A DNA stretch of 64,000 nt from contig NZ_SMFN01000011.1 in assembly GCF_004349135.1 (NCBI RefSeq), positions 62,001 through 126,000 on the forward strand, read 5' to 3'. This DNA is from Flavobacterium sandaracinum (GTDB lineage: Bacteria; Bacteroidota; Bacteroidia; Flavobacteriales; Flavobacteriaceae). Made by a program: the position numbers and the translations under genes. The notes beneath the pieces were generated by a model that was not told where the DNA came from, made no database searches, and worked only from the letters and a program-made list of their open reading frames with translations. How positions within the stretch are numbered: the stretch's first letter is position 1; the number at the start of each line of letters is the position of its first letter. Below are positions 54,042 to 62,854 of this stretch, one piece after another.

Positions 54042-54821
54042 ATGAAAAAATCTAGACCTTTAATTTTAATAACAAATGACGATGGTGTATCTGCGCCAGG
54101 ACTTAGAGCTTTAATATCGGTTATGGCTGAATTAGGAGAAATTGTTGTGGTTGCGCCTGATACACCACAAAGCGCCATGGGTCACGCCATTACCATCAAC
54201 AGCACGTTATATTTGAATAAATTATCTAAAGACAACGATCCTTTCTTAGAATATAGTTGCTCCGGAACCCCTGTTGATTGTGTAAAACTGGCTGTTAACG
54301 AAATTTTAAAACGAAAACCAGATTTATGTGTTTCGGGTGTGAATCATGGTTCAAATTCATCCATAAACGTGATTTATTCCGGGACAATGAGTGCCGCCGT
54401 TGAAGCAGGAATTGAAGGAATTCCCGCTATTGGGTTCTCGTTATTGGATTACGATTGGAATGCGGATTTCGACGCCATAAAATCTTTTATACGTAAAATA
54501 TCGGTAGAGGTTCTTGAAAACGGACTTCCGGAAAGCGTAGTTTTGAATGTTAATTTTCCAAAATTAAAAGAAGAAGACATCAAAGGGATTCGGATTTGCC
54601 GTCAAGCGAAAGCAATCTGGGTAGAGAAATTTGATAAAAGAAAAACACCGCAAGGAAGAGACTATTACTGGCTTGCAGGCGAATTTGTAAACCAAGACAA
54701 AGGAGAAGATACAGATGAATGGGCTTTAGAAAATGGTTTTGTATCTGTAGTACCTGTGCAATTTGACTTGACTGCGCATCACGCTATTCAGCAACTTAAT
54801 ACCTGGAAATGGAATGAATAA
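54042..54821 (+). CDS. surE: 5'/3'-nucleotidase SurE
   Basis: 259 residues. A divalent-metal phosphatase acting on nucleoside monophosphates under stress. ILITNDDGVSAPGL near 9-22 holds the metal Asp pair (13-14), APDTPQSAMGHAI the conserved Ser, SGTPVDCVKLAV and SGVNHGSNSSINVIYSGTMSAAVEA the metal-binding Asn. It overlaps the next ORF by 8 bases. Confidence 0.96.
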   Translation: MKKSRPLILITNDDGVSAPGLRALISVMAELGEIVVVAPDTPQSAMGHAITINSTLYLNKLSKDNDPFLEYSCSGTPVDCVKLAVNEILKRKPDLCVSGVNHGSNSSINVIYSGTMSAAVEAGIEGIPAIGFSLLDYDWNADFDAIKSFIRKISVEVLENGLPESVVLNVNFPKLKEEDIKGIRICRQAKAIWVEKFDKRKTPQGRDYYWLAGEFVNQDKGEDTDEWALENGFVSVVPVQFDLTAHHAIQQLNTWKWNE

Positions 54822-55086
54822 AAAAGACGTATTGCTCGGATTTTTAATCGGGATTGCAACAACTTTGATTGGATCGTATCTCTTTATAACCTTTTTTACG
54901 GAGTTCACATTTATCGGTGGAATTGAAATCATGAAATCTCAAGGTAATTTAGGAAAGCTAATCACATTGGGATCGATCTTGACGCTGATAGCATTTGGAA
55001 TTTTACTCAAAATGAATAAAGAAATCATGGCTCGCGGGGTAGTTTTGGCAGTCATTGCCTTGGCGATACTCACTTTATTTATTTAA
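54814..55086 (+). CDS. Small membrane protein of unknown function
   Basis: 90 residues, overlapping surE by 8 bases. Three hydrophobic segments (about 6-32, 46-65, 70-89) separated by short charged loops. I recognise no family. Coupling to surE and the lpxB promoter shortly after suggest it is translated as the second gene of the surE unit. Confidence 0.7.
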   Translation: MNKKDVLLGFLIGIATTLIGSYLFITFFTEFTFIGGIEIMKSQGNLGKLITLGSILTLIAFGILLKMNKEIMARGVVLAVIALAILTLFI

Positions 55087-55089
55087 GTT

Positions 55090-55097
55090 TATCTTTG
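55090..55097 (+). promoter_or_regulatory. lpxB -7 promoter box
   Basis: TATCTTTG, a full TAnnTTTG match, 71 bases before the lpxB ATG. Confidence 0.6.
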
Positions 55098-55168
55098 CAA
55101 CTGTATAAAATGATTCCAACAAAAATGATTTTATCCGTTTGATCTTAAAAATTCCAAATCGAAAAAAC

Positions 55169-56281
55169 ATGAAATATTATATAATTGCGGGAGAAGCTTC
55201 AGGTGATTTACACGGTTCAAATTTGATGAAAGAGCTGTACAAAAAAGATCCCACTGCTGACATCCGGTTTTGGGGCGGTGATTTAATGAAAAATGTCGGC
55301 GGAACTTTAGTGAAACACTATCGTGAATTAGCATTCATGGGATTTATTGAAGTGATTTTTAATTTAAAAACGATTCTGAACAACATTAAAATATGTAAAA
55401 AAGACATTCTTGCATTTCAGCCTGACGTTCTTATATTCATTGATTATCCTGGTTTTAATTTGCGAATTGCCAAATGGGCCAAAACATTGGGAATGAAAAC
55501 TCATTACTATATTTCTCCACAAATTTGGGCTTGGAAAGAAAGTAGAATTACAGATATTAAGCGCGATATTGATAAAATGTATGTGATTTTGCCTTTCGAA
55601 AAAAAGTTTTACGAAGACAAACATCATTTCCCAGTGGAATTTGTTGGTCATCCACTGATTGATGCCATTCACAACCAACCAGCAGTTGATCCCATTCTTT
55701 TCAGAAAAGAAAATCAATTAAACGACAAACCAATTATCGCTATTTTACCCGGCAGCCGAAAGCAGGAAATCACTAAAATGCTAAGTGTAATGTTAAGCGT
55801 TGTAAAAGATTTTCCCGAATATCAATTTGTAATTGCGGGTGCGCCTAGTCAGGAATTTTCTTTTTATAAAGATTTTATCACGCAAGAAAACATAAAATTC
55901 ATCTCAAACAAAACCTATGATTTATTGCGAAATGCAACTGCAGCGTTAGTCACATCCGGAACCGCAACACTGGAAACGGCATTATTCAAAGTTCCTGAAG
56001 TTGTTTGTTATAAAGGCAGTTGGGCTTCCTACCAAATCGCGAAACGAATCATCACGTTGAAATACATCTCATTAGTGAATTTGATCCTAGATGAAGAAGT
56101 GGTAACTGAGTTAATTCAAGACGAATGCACTACAAAACGCATTCGGGAAGAACTCGAAAAAATATTAAAAACGGACCATCGCAATACGCTTTTAGAAAAA
56201 TATGCGTTACTAGAAGAGCAATTAGGCGGAATTGGAGCCAGTGAAAAAACAGCTGTACTGATTGTAAATGATTTAAATTAA
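55169..56281 (+). CDS. lpxB: Lipid-A-disaccharide synthase
   Basis: 370 residues from the ATG at 55169 (MKYYIIAGEASGDLHGSNLM); the in-frame TTG at 55139 would add ten unlikely residues. It condenses UDP-2,3-diacylglucosamine with lipid X at the inner membrane. GEASGDLHG, FWGGDLMKNVGG, LIFIDYPGFNLRIAK, YISPQIWAWKESRI and ILPGSRKQEI are diagnostic LpxB blocks; SGTATLETAL is the sugar-nucleotide site. Confidence 0.96.
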   Translation: MKYYIIAGEASGDLHGSNLMKELYKKDPTADIRFWGGDLMKNVGGTLVKHYRELAFMGFIEVIFNLKTILNNIKICKKDILAFQPDVLIFIDYPGFNLRIAKWAKTLGMKTHYYISPQIWAWKESRITDIKRDIDKMYVILPFEKKFYEDKHHFPVEFVGHPLIDAIHNQPAVDPILFRKENQLNDKPIIAILPGSRKQEITKMLSVMLSVVKDFPEYQFVIAGAPSQEFSFYKDFITQENIKFISNKTYDLLRNATAALVTSGTATLETALFKVPEVVCYKGSWASYQIAKRIITLKYISLVNLILDEEVVTELIQDECTTKRIREELEKILKTDHRNTLLEKYALLEEQLGGIGASEKTAVLIVNDLN

Positions 56282-56327
56282 GCTCAAATTTATTTCCGAA
56301 TTTTAATATCAACTTAAAAAAACTCTT

Positions 56328-56846
56328 TTGAAACGTATTGCATTCCTACTCTTCATTATCATTTTTTTTACGGCTTGTAAATCGACATCGCCAATAGTAA
56401 CTTCGAAAAAGGGAGAGCCAATAGAGAAATTATCTCGATCTGAAAAGAGAAAAACAAACCAATTAGCAGAACAATTAATTGACACAGCTGCCGATAACTT
56501 GGGTGTGAAATATAAATATGCAGGAACAACTAAAGCGGGTTATGACTGTTCCGGATTAGTTTTTACCGTCTTTAATTCAGAAAATATTAGTCTACCGCGC
56601 AACTCGTTTCAACAATCGAAAATAGGTATTGTTTTAAATCCAAAAAAAGATCAAGCTCAAAAAGGCGATTTGATATTCTTTAAAACCGATAAAAACAAAA
56701 CAATAAATCACGTTGGAATCGTAATTGAAGCCACCGATGAAGAAATAAAATTCATTCATTCCTCGACCTCAAAAGGAGTAATTATTTCCTCGACCAAAGA
56801 ACCGTATTACCAAAAAACCTTTGTTCAGATTAACAGAGTACTTTAA
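56328..56846 (+). CDS. NlpC/P60-family lipoprotein peptidase (C40)
   Basis: 172 residues starting at TTG (56328); no in-frame ATG precedes the signal. Lipoprotein signal MKRIAFLLFIIIFFTAC with lipid Cys17. The NlpC/P60 domain (about 45-172) has catalytic Cys74 in YDCSGL, His128 in INHVGIV and a third polar residue near His144. It probably cleaves peptidoglycan stem peptides at the outer membrane. A separate transcription unit between lpxB and comEC. Confidence 0.92.
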   Translation: MKRIAFLLFIIIFFTACKSTSPIVTSKKGEPIEKLSRSEKRKTNQLAEQLIDTAADNLGVKYKYAGTTKAGYDCSGLVFTVFNSENISLPRNSFQQSKIGIVLNPKKDQAQKGDLIFFKTDKNKTINHVGIVIEATDEEIKFIHSSTSKGVIISSTKEPYYQKTFVQINRVL

Positions 56847-56941
56847 CTAGTACTCTTTTTGGGGAAAATTTAGCTTTTGGAATTATAAAAATCTAAAAAG
56901 AAATAAATCCGTTTCTTACTAAAAATGTGTACTTTAGATTC

Positions 56942-58978
56942 ATGAAAGTACTACAATTCCCACTGGCAAGAATTACGATCGGGTTTCTATTGGGTTTACT
57001 TTTTGCTTTTTACCTGCAACCTTCCACATCGGCAGTTTTTATTGCGCTTGTCACATCGACCACTATTTTTGGTGTACTTTATTTTTTGTCAAAAAACAGA
57101 AAACAGTTAACGCTCTATTTTGGAATTGGGACATATTTTTTGTCTTTTATCATCGGAATTGCAACCCAAATAGCACATACTGATTATTTCCAAAGAAGCA
57201 ATTATATTCACAACACGGCAGTTTTTGAACAACCGCAATTCATTTCTTTAACGATTCGAGAAAAAATGAAAAGTGCTGCTTTTAGCGATCGCTACCTTGC
57301 TATTATCAATCATATTGATCAGAAAGAACAAACCGGCAGAATCATATTGAACATCCAAAATGACAGTTTGCATCACGTTCTTGAAGTTGGGAATTCTTTG
57401 TTGATCAAAGGGACCTTAACAAAAAACAAACCTCCCAATAATCCGAACCAATTTGATTACAGCAAATACCTTGAAATCAAACAAATCTATGCGCAACTGT
57501 ATGCTGATGTTGACGAAATAAAAATTGGAACAGAAGTAGAGAAAAATATCTGGTATTATTCTTCTAAATTGAGAAAACGGATTATTCGAAATTTAGAAAA
57601 AAACAACTTCAACAAAACAGAACTAAACGTTGCCATTGCCTTAATAATGGGACAACAACAAGATATTTCACCAGACATTATTCGGGATTATCAATTTGCA
57701 GGAGCGGTTCATATTTTATCTGTTTCCGGATTACACATCGGCTTTATATTGCTTTTTGTAACCTTTATTCTAAAACCAATTCCCAATAGCAAGCGGGGTT
57801 CATTTATTAAATTAATCATTATTCTCCTATCGTTATCCATGTTCGGGATAATTGCCGGATTAGCACCTTCGGTAGTGCGCTCTGTAACGATGTTTTCGTT
57901 TGTCGCCATTGGAAATCATCTTCGCAGAAAAGTCAATATTTACCACACCTTATTGGTTTCAGTACTGTTAATTCTACTAGTCGAACCTTCGTTCTTATTT
58001 GATGTTGGTTTTCAATTAAGCTATATTGCGTTGTTTTTCATCATTTGGTTGCAACCGCTTTTATCCTCCATTTGGAAACCAAAATACAAGGTTTCAAAAT
58101 ATATTTGGGATATTCTAACGGTATCCTTTGCTGCCCAAATTGGTACTTTACCACTCAGCATTTATTATTTCCATCAGTTTCCCGGTTTGTTTTTTATAAC
58201 TAATCTAATTATTATTCCACTACTGAGTATCATTATGATTTTAGGAGTTTTGGTGATGCTTTTGGCCGCGTTCAACATGATTCCCGCATTCTTGTCCCAA
58301 CTGTTGGAATGGAGTATTTATTATTTAAACAAAATCATCAATGCAATTGCTTCTTTGGAACAGTTCATCATTCAGGATATTCCACTTCATATTTACCTGT
58401 TAATCAGTGGTTATTTATTATTGTTTACGGTAATCCTTTGGTTCAAAAAACCGAGTTTCACTAAATTGGCTTTGGTCTTGATTTCCATTCTCATTTTACA
58501 ATTTTCCTATTTTAAAATACAGTGGAAAATTCAAACAGAACAAGAATTAGTGGTTTTCAACAGCAAAAAAAATACCTTAATTACAGAAAGAAAAGGCGAA
58601 AACATTTTGGTTTATGCCAACGACAGCATTTTGAAAACTGCTCAAAAAAACAGCATTTTAAAATCCTATCGAATTGGAAACTTTAGCATTTTGGAACAGA
58701 AAAAACGACTTCGAAATTTCATATTCTTTAATGGAAAAAAGATTTTTATTTTAGACAGTTCGGGGGTATATCCCAAAAACATCAACCCTGATATTATCGT
58801 ATTGACACAATCCGTAAAAATAAACGCAGACCGTATGCTTGAAGAAATGAAACCCAAATTAGTTGTAGCTGATGCATCCAACTTTAAAAACATACAAAAA
58901 CTATGGAAAGCCAGTTGTGAAAAACAGAAAATCCCTTTTCACGCAACTGGCGAAAAGGGATTTTATAAATTGAATTAA
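56942..58978 (+). CDS. comEC: ComEC/Rec2-family membrane protein without a recognisable nuclease domain
   Basis: 678 residues from the ATG at 56942 (MKVLQFPLARITIGFLLGL); an in-frame GTG five codons upstream is rejected because TACTTTAG, a near -7 box, lies there. Membrane helices at the N-terminus, the OB-like DUF4131 region (about 60-190), then the competence domain with HILSVSGLHIGFILLF and FDVGFQLSYIALFF. The last ~180 residues do not show the HxHxDH metallo-beta-lactamase signature seen in many ComEC proteins. It forms the inner-membrane DNA uptake channel in competent species; competence here is unproven. Confidence 0.88.
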   Translation: MKVLQFPLARITIGFLLGLLFAFYLQPSTSAVFIALVTSTTIFGVLYFLSKNRKQLTLYFGIGTYFLSFIIGIATQIAHTDYFQRSNYIHNTAVFEQPQFISLTIREKMKSAAFSDRYLAIINHIDQKEQTGRIILNIQNDSLHHVLEVGNSLLIKGTLTKNKPPNNPNQFDYSKYLEIKQIYAQLYADVDEIKIGTEVEKNIWYYSSKLRKRIIRNLEKNNFNKTELNVAIALIMGQQQDISPDIIRDYQFAGAVHILSVSGLHIGFILLFVTFILKPIPNSKRGSFIKLIIILLSLSMFGIIAGLAPSVVRSVTMFSFVAIGNHLRRKVNIYHTLLVSVLLILLVEPSFLFDVGFQLSYIALFFIIWLQPLLSSIWKPKYKVSKYIWDILTVSFAAQIGTLPLSIYYFHQFPGLFFITNLIIIPLLSIIMILGVLVMLLAAFNMIPAFLSQLLEWSIYYLNKIINAIASLEQFIIQDIPLHIYLLISGYLLLFTVILWFKKPSFTKLALVLISILILQFSYFKIQWKIQTEQELVVFNSKKNTLITERKGENILVYANDSILKTAQKNSILKSYRIGNFSILEQKKRLRNFIFFNGKKIFILDSSGVYPKNINPDIIVLTQSVKINADRMLEEMKPKLVVADASNFKNIQKLWKASCEKQKIPFHATGEKGFYKLN

Positions 58979-58984
58979 GAATTT

Positions 58985-59443
58985 CTATTTTTTTAGAAAA
59001 CCATTTGCGACAGCCAACCAAGCTGTAGGTCCACCGGCAACATAACCTGTACTTCCAATGCCTTCAAAATTGACTTTACCCTCTTTTGTGGTAGCATTTG
59101 CCAAGATAATGGTCGGGAATCCTTGAATTCCAAAAGCCATTTGCAATTCGTTATTTTGTTTTTTAATATCTTCTGACTGTGGCGCTTTCCTTGGATAATC
59201 CAGTTCGACTAAAACCACATTTTCGTTGGCCCAAGCTGCAAATTCAGGTGTTCTCAAAACTTCTTTTTGCAAACGAATACACCATCCGCACCAATCACTT
59301 CCCGTGAAAAATAGCAATAGTGGTTTCTTGGTTTCAGTAGAAATTGCCATTGCCTTCATGACATTGGTTTCCCAAACTAATTCTTGTGCTTCGGCGGCAA
59401 ATGAGCCAGCAAACAATAACAAAGCAACTATGATTTTCTTCAT
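58985..59443 (-). CDS. Periplasmic thioredoxin-family protein
   Basis: 152 residues with a signal peptide (1-19, ending AAEAQ). Redox site Cys52-Gly-Trp-Cys55 in GSDWCGWC, and a cis-Pro in GFPTII. The fold matches thioredoxin_7/DUF255-like small periplasmic thiol proteins. It likely reduces or isomerises disulfides. Transcribed on the same strand as the peptide transporter genes, 44 bases after the first, so it may be the last gene of that operon. Confidence 0.9.
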   Translation of the reverse strand: MKKIIVALLLFAGSFAAEAQELVWETNVMKAMAISTETKKPLLLFFTGSDWCGWCIRLQKEVLRTPEFAAWANENVVLVELDYPRKAPQSEDIKKQNNELQMAFGIQGFPTIILANATTKEGKVNFEGIGSTGYVAGGPTAWLAVANGFLKK

Positions 59444-59487
59444 ATTTATAATTTTATTGATTCAAAATCAAAAATGATGCCTAACGT

Positions 59488-61296
59488 TTAACGAACCCCG
59501 TGCATCAATTTTTTAATAACCGGAGTCATGGCTACAGAGAATAAAGCAACTACAATGGAGATGATAGTCAACATCCAAAAGAAGTAACTCAGTCCGTGTT
59601 CATTGGCAATTTTATCAATATTTTCTCCAAACATACCGGCACCTTTCATCCCGATTGCTACCGCTAAATACCAAACACCAAACATAAATGCAATCATACG
59701 AGCCGGAACTAGCTTACTCACATAAGACAATCCAACTGGAGAGATACACAATTCAGCCATAGTATGGAAAAGATACACTAGAATCAACCAAATCATACTT
59801 ACAGATGCTGTTTTCGCACCTGCTTCGATTCCGCTTGCGCCAAAAGCTACACAAGCCATTCCAAGGGCTAATAATCCCATTCCGATTCCGTATTTCAAAT
59901 TCGCAGAAGGATTGTATTTACTTTCCCACCATTTAGAGAATAACGGTGCTAACGAAATAATAAACAAAGAGTTTAGGGTAGAAAACCAAGTGGCTGGAAC
60001 TTCCGTTAAGGCCGTGGTAACTTTGTCAATTTTCAATGCTTGCAAGGTTGAATCTGACAATGATAAATAGCCTGCTGTATAATAATCTTTTGTCAACATC
60101 CAGATTGCTATAGCCCAAATAATGATAAAACTTATACTTAAAATAATATTTGCAAGGGCATAGAATTTAAAGGTCTGTTTGAATAATAAAATCAATACCC
60201 AAGTAATAATTACCAAAGGTAAAATGGTAATCAATGAATTCATCACTAAAAACACCACACTCCAATTACCTGTTAAAACACGATCCGTATAATCACTGGC
60301 AAAAATGGTTAAACTGTTTGGCGACTGTTCAAAAATTGCCCAAAAGAAAATAGTTAAAAATGCGAAAAATGTAACGGCTATTAATTTTTCTTTGGTGATT
60401 TTAGAATATTGAGTAAATCTGTAAATCAACAATATAATAAATACGACTAAAGCAGAAAGAATAGCAATAGCGTTTCCATTAGGACCTAAGAATGAAAAAA
60501 TATTCACTTTGCCTCCTGATATTTTTGAAGCGGGATCATTTACAAGCCATAATAAAGCTAAAATAGAGGAGAAAGCTATTGCTGCTAATTGTATTGGAGA
60601 AAAAGGATTTCTTTTATCTGTATCCAATGCTTCCGCTTTTGCTTTGCTTTCTTTATTTGGTTTCAAACCAATGTCACCAAAGATATCTTGAGACAACCAA
60701 AACTGTAACATTCCAAAGAACATAAAGATTCCGGCTAAACCAAATCCGTAGGTCCAACCTACTTTTTCACCTAAATAACCACAAAGTAAAATCCCGAAGA
60801 ACGCTCCGGCATTTACACCCATATAAAATAAAGTGTACGCACCATCTTTCTTTTCTGGACGGTCTTTGTACATTTCCGATACGATTGATGTCATGTTTGG
60901 TTTAAAGAAACCATTTCCAAAAACCAACAATACTAATCCCAAATAAATAGAAAACTCAGTCTCGACAGCCATAGAAGCGTGTCCTAAAGTCATTAAAGTG
61001 GCTCCAACAACAACAACAGCCCATCTAAAACCAATTACTTTATCGGCAAAATAACCCCCTAACATGGTAGATAAATAAACCAAACCTACATAAGATCCAA
61101 ATAATGCAGACGCATTTTCACGAGTCCATTCCCAACCACCATCTGTAAAGGAAGCTGTTAAAAATAAAATCAATAAAGAACGCATTCCGTAGAATGAGAA
61201 ACGCTCCCACATCTCTGTGAAAAACAAAACGAATAATCCCGCTGGATGCCCTAAAACGGTACTTTTAAAAAATTGATCTGTAGTATTTTGATTCAT
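59488..61296 (-). CDS. POT-family proton-coupled di-/tripeptide transporter (first)
   Basis: 602 residues with 12-14 membrane helices. POT signature FFTEMWERFSFYGMRSLL (about 24-41) with the proton-coupling ExxER-like cluster, and FYMGVNAGAFFGILLCGYLG for motif 2. FEQSPNSLTIFA is the PTR-type helix 7 region. Long hydrophilic loop in the middle (SKAKAEALDTDKRNPFSP). It imports short peptides. It starts only 4 bases after the second POT gene. Confidence 0.93.
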   Translation of the reverse strand: MNQNTTDQFFKSTVLGHPAGLFVLFFTEMWERFSFYGMRSLLILFLTASFTDGGWEWTRENASALFGSYVGLVYLSTMLGGYFADKVIGFRWAVVVVGATLMTLGHASMAVETEFSIYLGLVLLVFGNGFFKPNMTSIVSEMYKDRPEKKDGAYTLFYMGVNAGAFFGILLCGYLGEKVGWTYGFGLAGIFMFFGMLQFWLSQDIFGDIGLKPNKESKAKAEALDTDKRNPFSPIQLAAIAFSSILALLWLVNDPASKISGGKVNIFSFLGPNGNAIAILSALVVFIILLIYRFTQYSKITKEKLIAVTFFAFLTIFFWAIFEQSPNSLTIFASDYTDRVLTGNWSVVFLVMNSLITILPLVIITWVLILLFKQTFKFYALANIILSISFIIIWAIAIWMLTKDYYTAGYLSLSDSTLQALKIDKVTTALTEVPATWFSTLNSLFIISLAPLFSKWWESKYNPSANLKYGIGMGLLALGMACVAFGASGIEAGAKTASVSMIWLILVYLFHTMAELCISPVGLSYVSKLVPARMIAFMFGVWYLAVAIGMKGAGMFGENIDKIANEHGLSYFFWMLTIISIVVALFSVAMTPVIKKLMHGVR

Positions 61297-61300
61297 ATTA

Positions 61301-62845
61301 TTAATTGTTTAATTCTTTATCTACTCCGTGCATTAATTTTTTTATTACTGGCGAAAGTACTAATAGTAACAGTCCGAAACCAAGTCCTGTGTAAAATAAG
61401 TATTCAAAAAGCACTAAATAACTCTGTTTTGCTAAGTTCAAATCAGGCGCTGTACCATTTGATGTATCGACAGAAGCGATATTTGCTAAAATGGAAGCAA
61501 TAAATTCAGAACTGGCTGTTGCCAAAAACCAAACACCCATCATAAAACCAACTATTTTTGCTGGAGATAATTTAGTCACTGCAGAAAGTCCTACCGGTGA
61601 CAAACTCAATTCCCCACAAGTATGTAAAAAATAAGCTAATATTAACCAGATCGCTGCTACTTTTCCTGCACCAGAAAGATTAATACCCATCACTAATGCA
61701 CCAAAACCTAAACCAACGAAAGCTAATGCGAAAGCAAATTTTACTGCTGTATTCGGATTGTATTTTCCTAATTTCGGCCATATCCAAGCAAAAACTGGAG
61801 CTAATAAAATTATAAACAACGCATTAAAACTTAAGAATTGTCCAGCAGATACTTCATAACCAAAGATTGTTCGGTCTAAAATCCGGTCCGCAAATAAATT
61901 CATGGAAGTATACGCTTGTTCAAACAATGCCCAGAAGACTATTGTAAAAACAATCAGAATTGTTAAAGCAATCAATTGGTGACGCGCTTTTCCATCTAAC
62001 TGTGTAATGGCAAAGTAAACAATATAAATAAAGGAGATTCCACCTGCAATTTTTAAAGCCCATGAAACCGCATCGTGATTTTGAACCATTTGCCAAAACA
62101 ATAACGTTGACAAAACACTTGCTGCATAAATCAACCATTCATTTTTAAGTCCAAACGATTTGTTTTCTAAGAAAGATGGATTGTTCGATTCTCCTTTTCC
62201 CATCAATAATTTCCTTCCGGAAATAAAAGTCAGCAATCCAAAAAACATTCCGACACCAGCTGCACCAAAACCATAGCTCCAGCCGTATTTTTCCCCAAGC
62301 CAAACGCAAATCAAAGTAGCCATAAACGACCCTAAGTTGATCCCCATATAAAACAAAGTGAATCCGGAATCCCTTCTTTTGTCACCCGTTTCATATAACT
62401 CACCCACTAAGGACGAAATATTGGCTTTTAGAAAACCAACTCCAACAATAATTAACGATAGGGAAAAGTAAAATATTTGCAAGGCGGTTTCGTCCCGCGT
62501 AATTTCGCCTGTTATGGATTCTGTTGCGGCATTTCCTTCATATGCCATTCCTATATGACCCAAAACCAACATAATACCACCAAAAACAATTGCTTTTCTA
62601 AATCCAAGGTATTTATCGGCTATGAAACCACCTATTACTGGCACAGCATATACTAAAGCAGCATAACTACCAATTAATAAGTTCCCTGAAGAATCCGAAA
62701 ACAAATGGTATTTTGTCAGATAAAAAATCAATAAAGCTTTCATTCCGTAGAACGAAAACCGTTCCCACATTTCGGTAAAAAACAATATAAAAAGCGCCTT
62801 TGGATGTCCAAAAAATTCTTCCTTATTCAATGCGTCGTTTGTCAT
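61301..62845 (-). CDS. POT-family proton-coupled di-/tripeptide transporter (second)
   Basis: 514 residues. Same signature FFTEMWERFSFYGMKALL (about 22-39), FYMGINLGSFMATLICVWLG and FEQAYTSMNLFADRILDR. It is shorter than its neighbour, with which it shares both ends (VIKKLMHGV at the C-terminus). The pair is a tandem duplication that has diverged. Nine bases separate it from the DPP4-like peptidase, so peptide release and uptake are co-expressed. Confidence 0.94.
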   Translation of the reverse strand: MTNDALNKEEFFGHPKALFILFFTEMWERFSFYGMKALLIFYLTKYHLFSDSSGNLLIGSYAALVYAVPVIGGFIADKYLGFRKAIVFGGIMLVLGHIGMAYEGNAATESITGEITRDETALQIFYFSLSLIIVGVGFLKANISSLVGELYETGDKRRDSGFTLFYMGINLGSFMATLICVWLGEKYGWSYGFGAAGVGMFFGLLTFISGRKLLMGKGESNNPSFLENKSFGLKNEWLIYAASVLSTLLFWQMVQNHDAVSWALKIAGGISFIYIVYFAITQLDGKARHQLIALTILIVFTIVFWALFEQAYTSMNLFADRILDRTIFGYEVSAGQFLSFNALFIILLAPVFAWIWPKLGKYNPNTAVKFAFALAFVGLGFGALVMGINLSGAGKVAAIWLILAYFLHTCGELSLSPVGLSAVTKLSPAKIVGFMMGVWFLATASSEFIASILANIASVDTSNGTAPDLNLAKQSYLVLFEYLFYTGLGFGLLLLVLSPVIKKLMHGVDKELNN

Positions 62846-62854
62846 AAAGCGCTG

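Noticed and set aside
55364-55717. 117-codon antisense frame in lpxB
   Set aside because: Shadow of a strongly supported enzyme gene.
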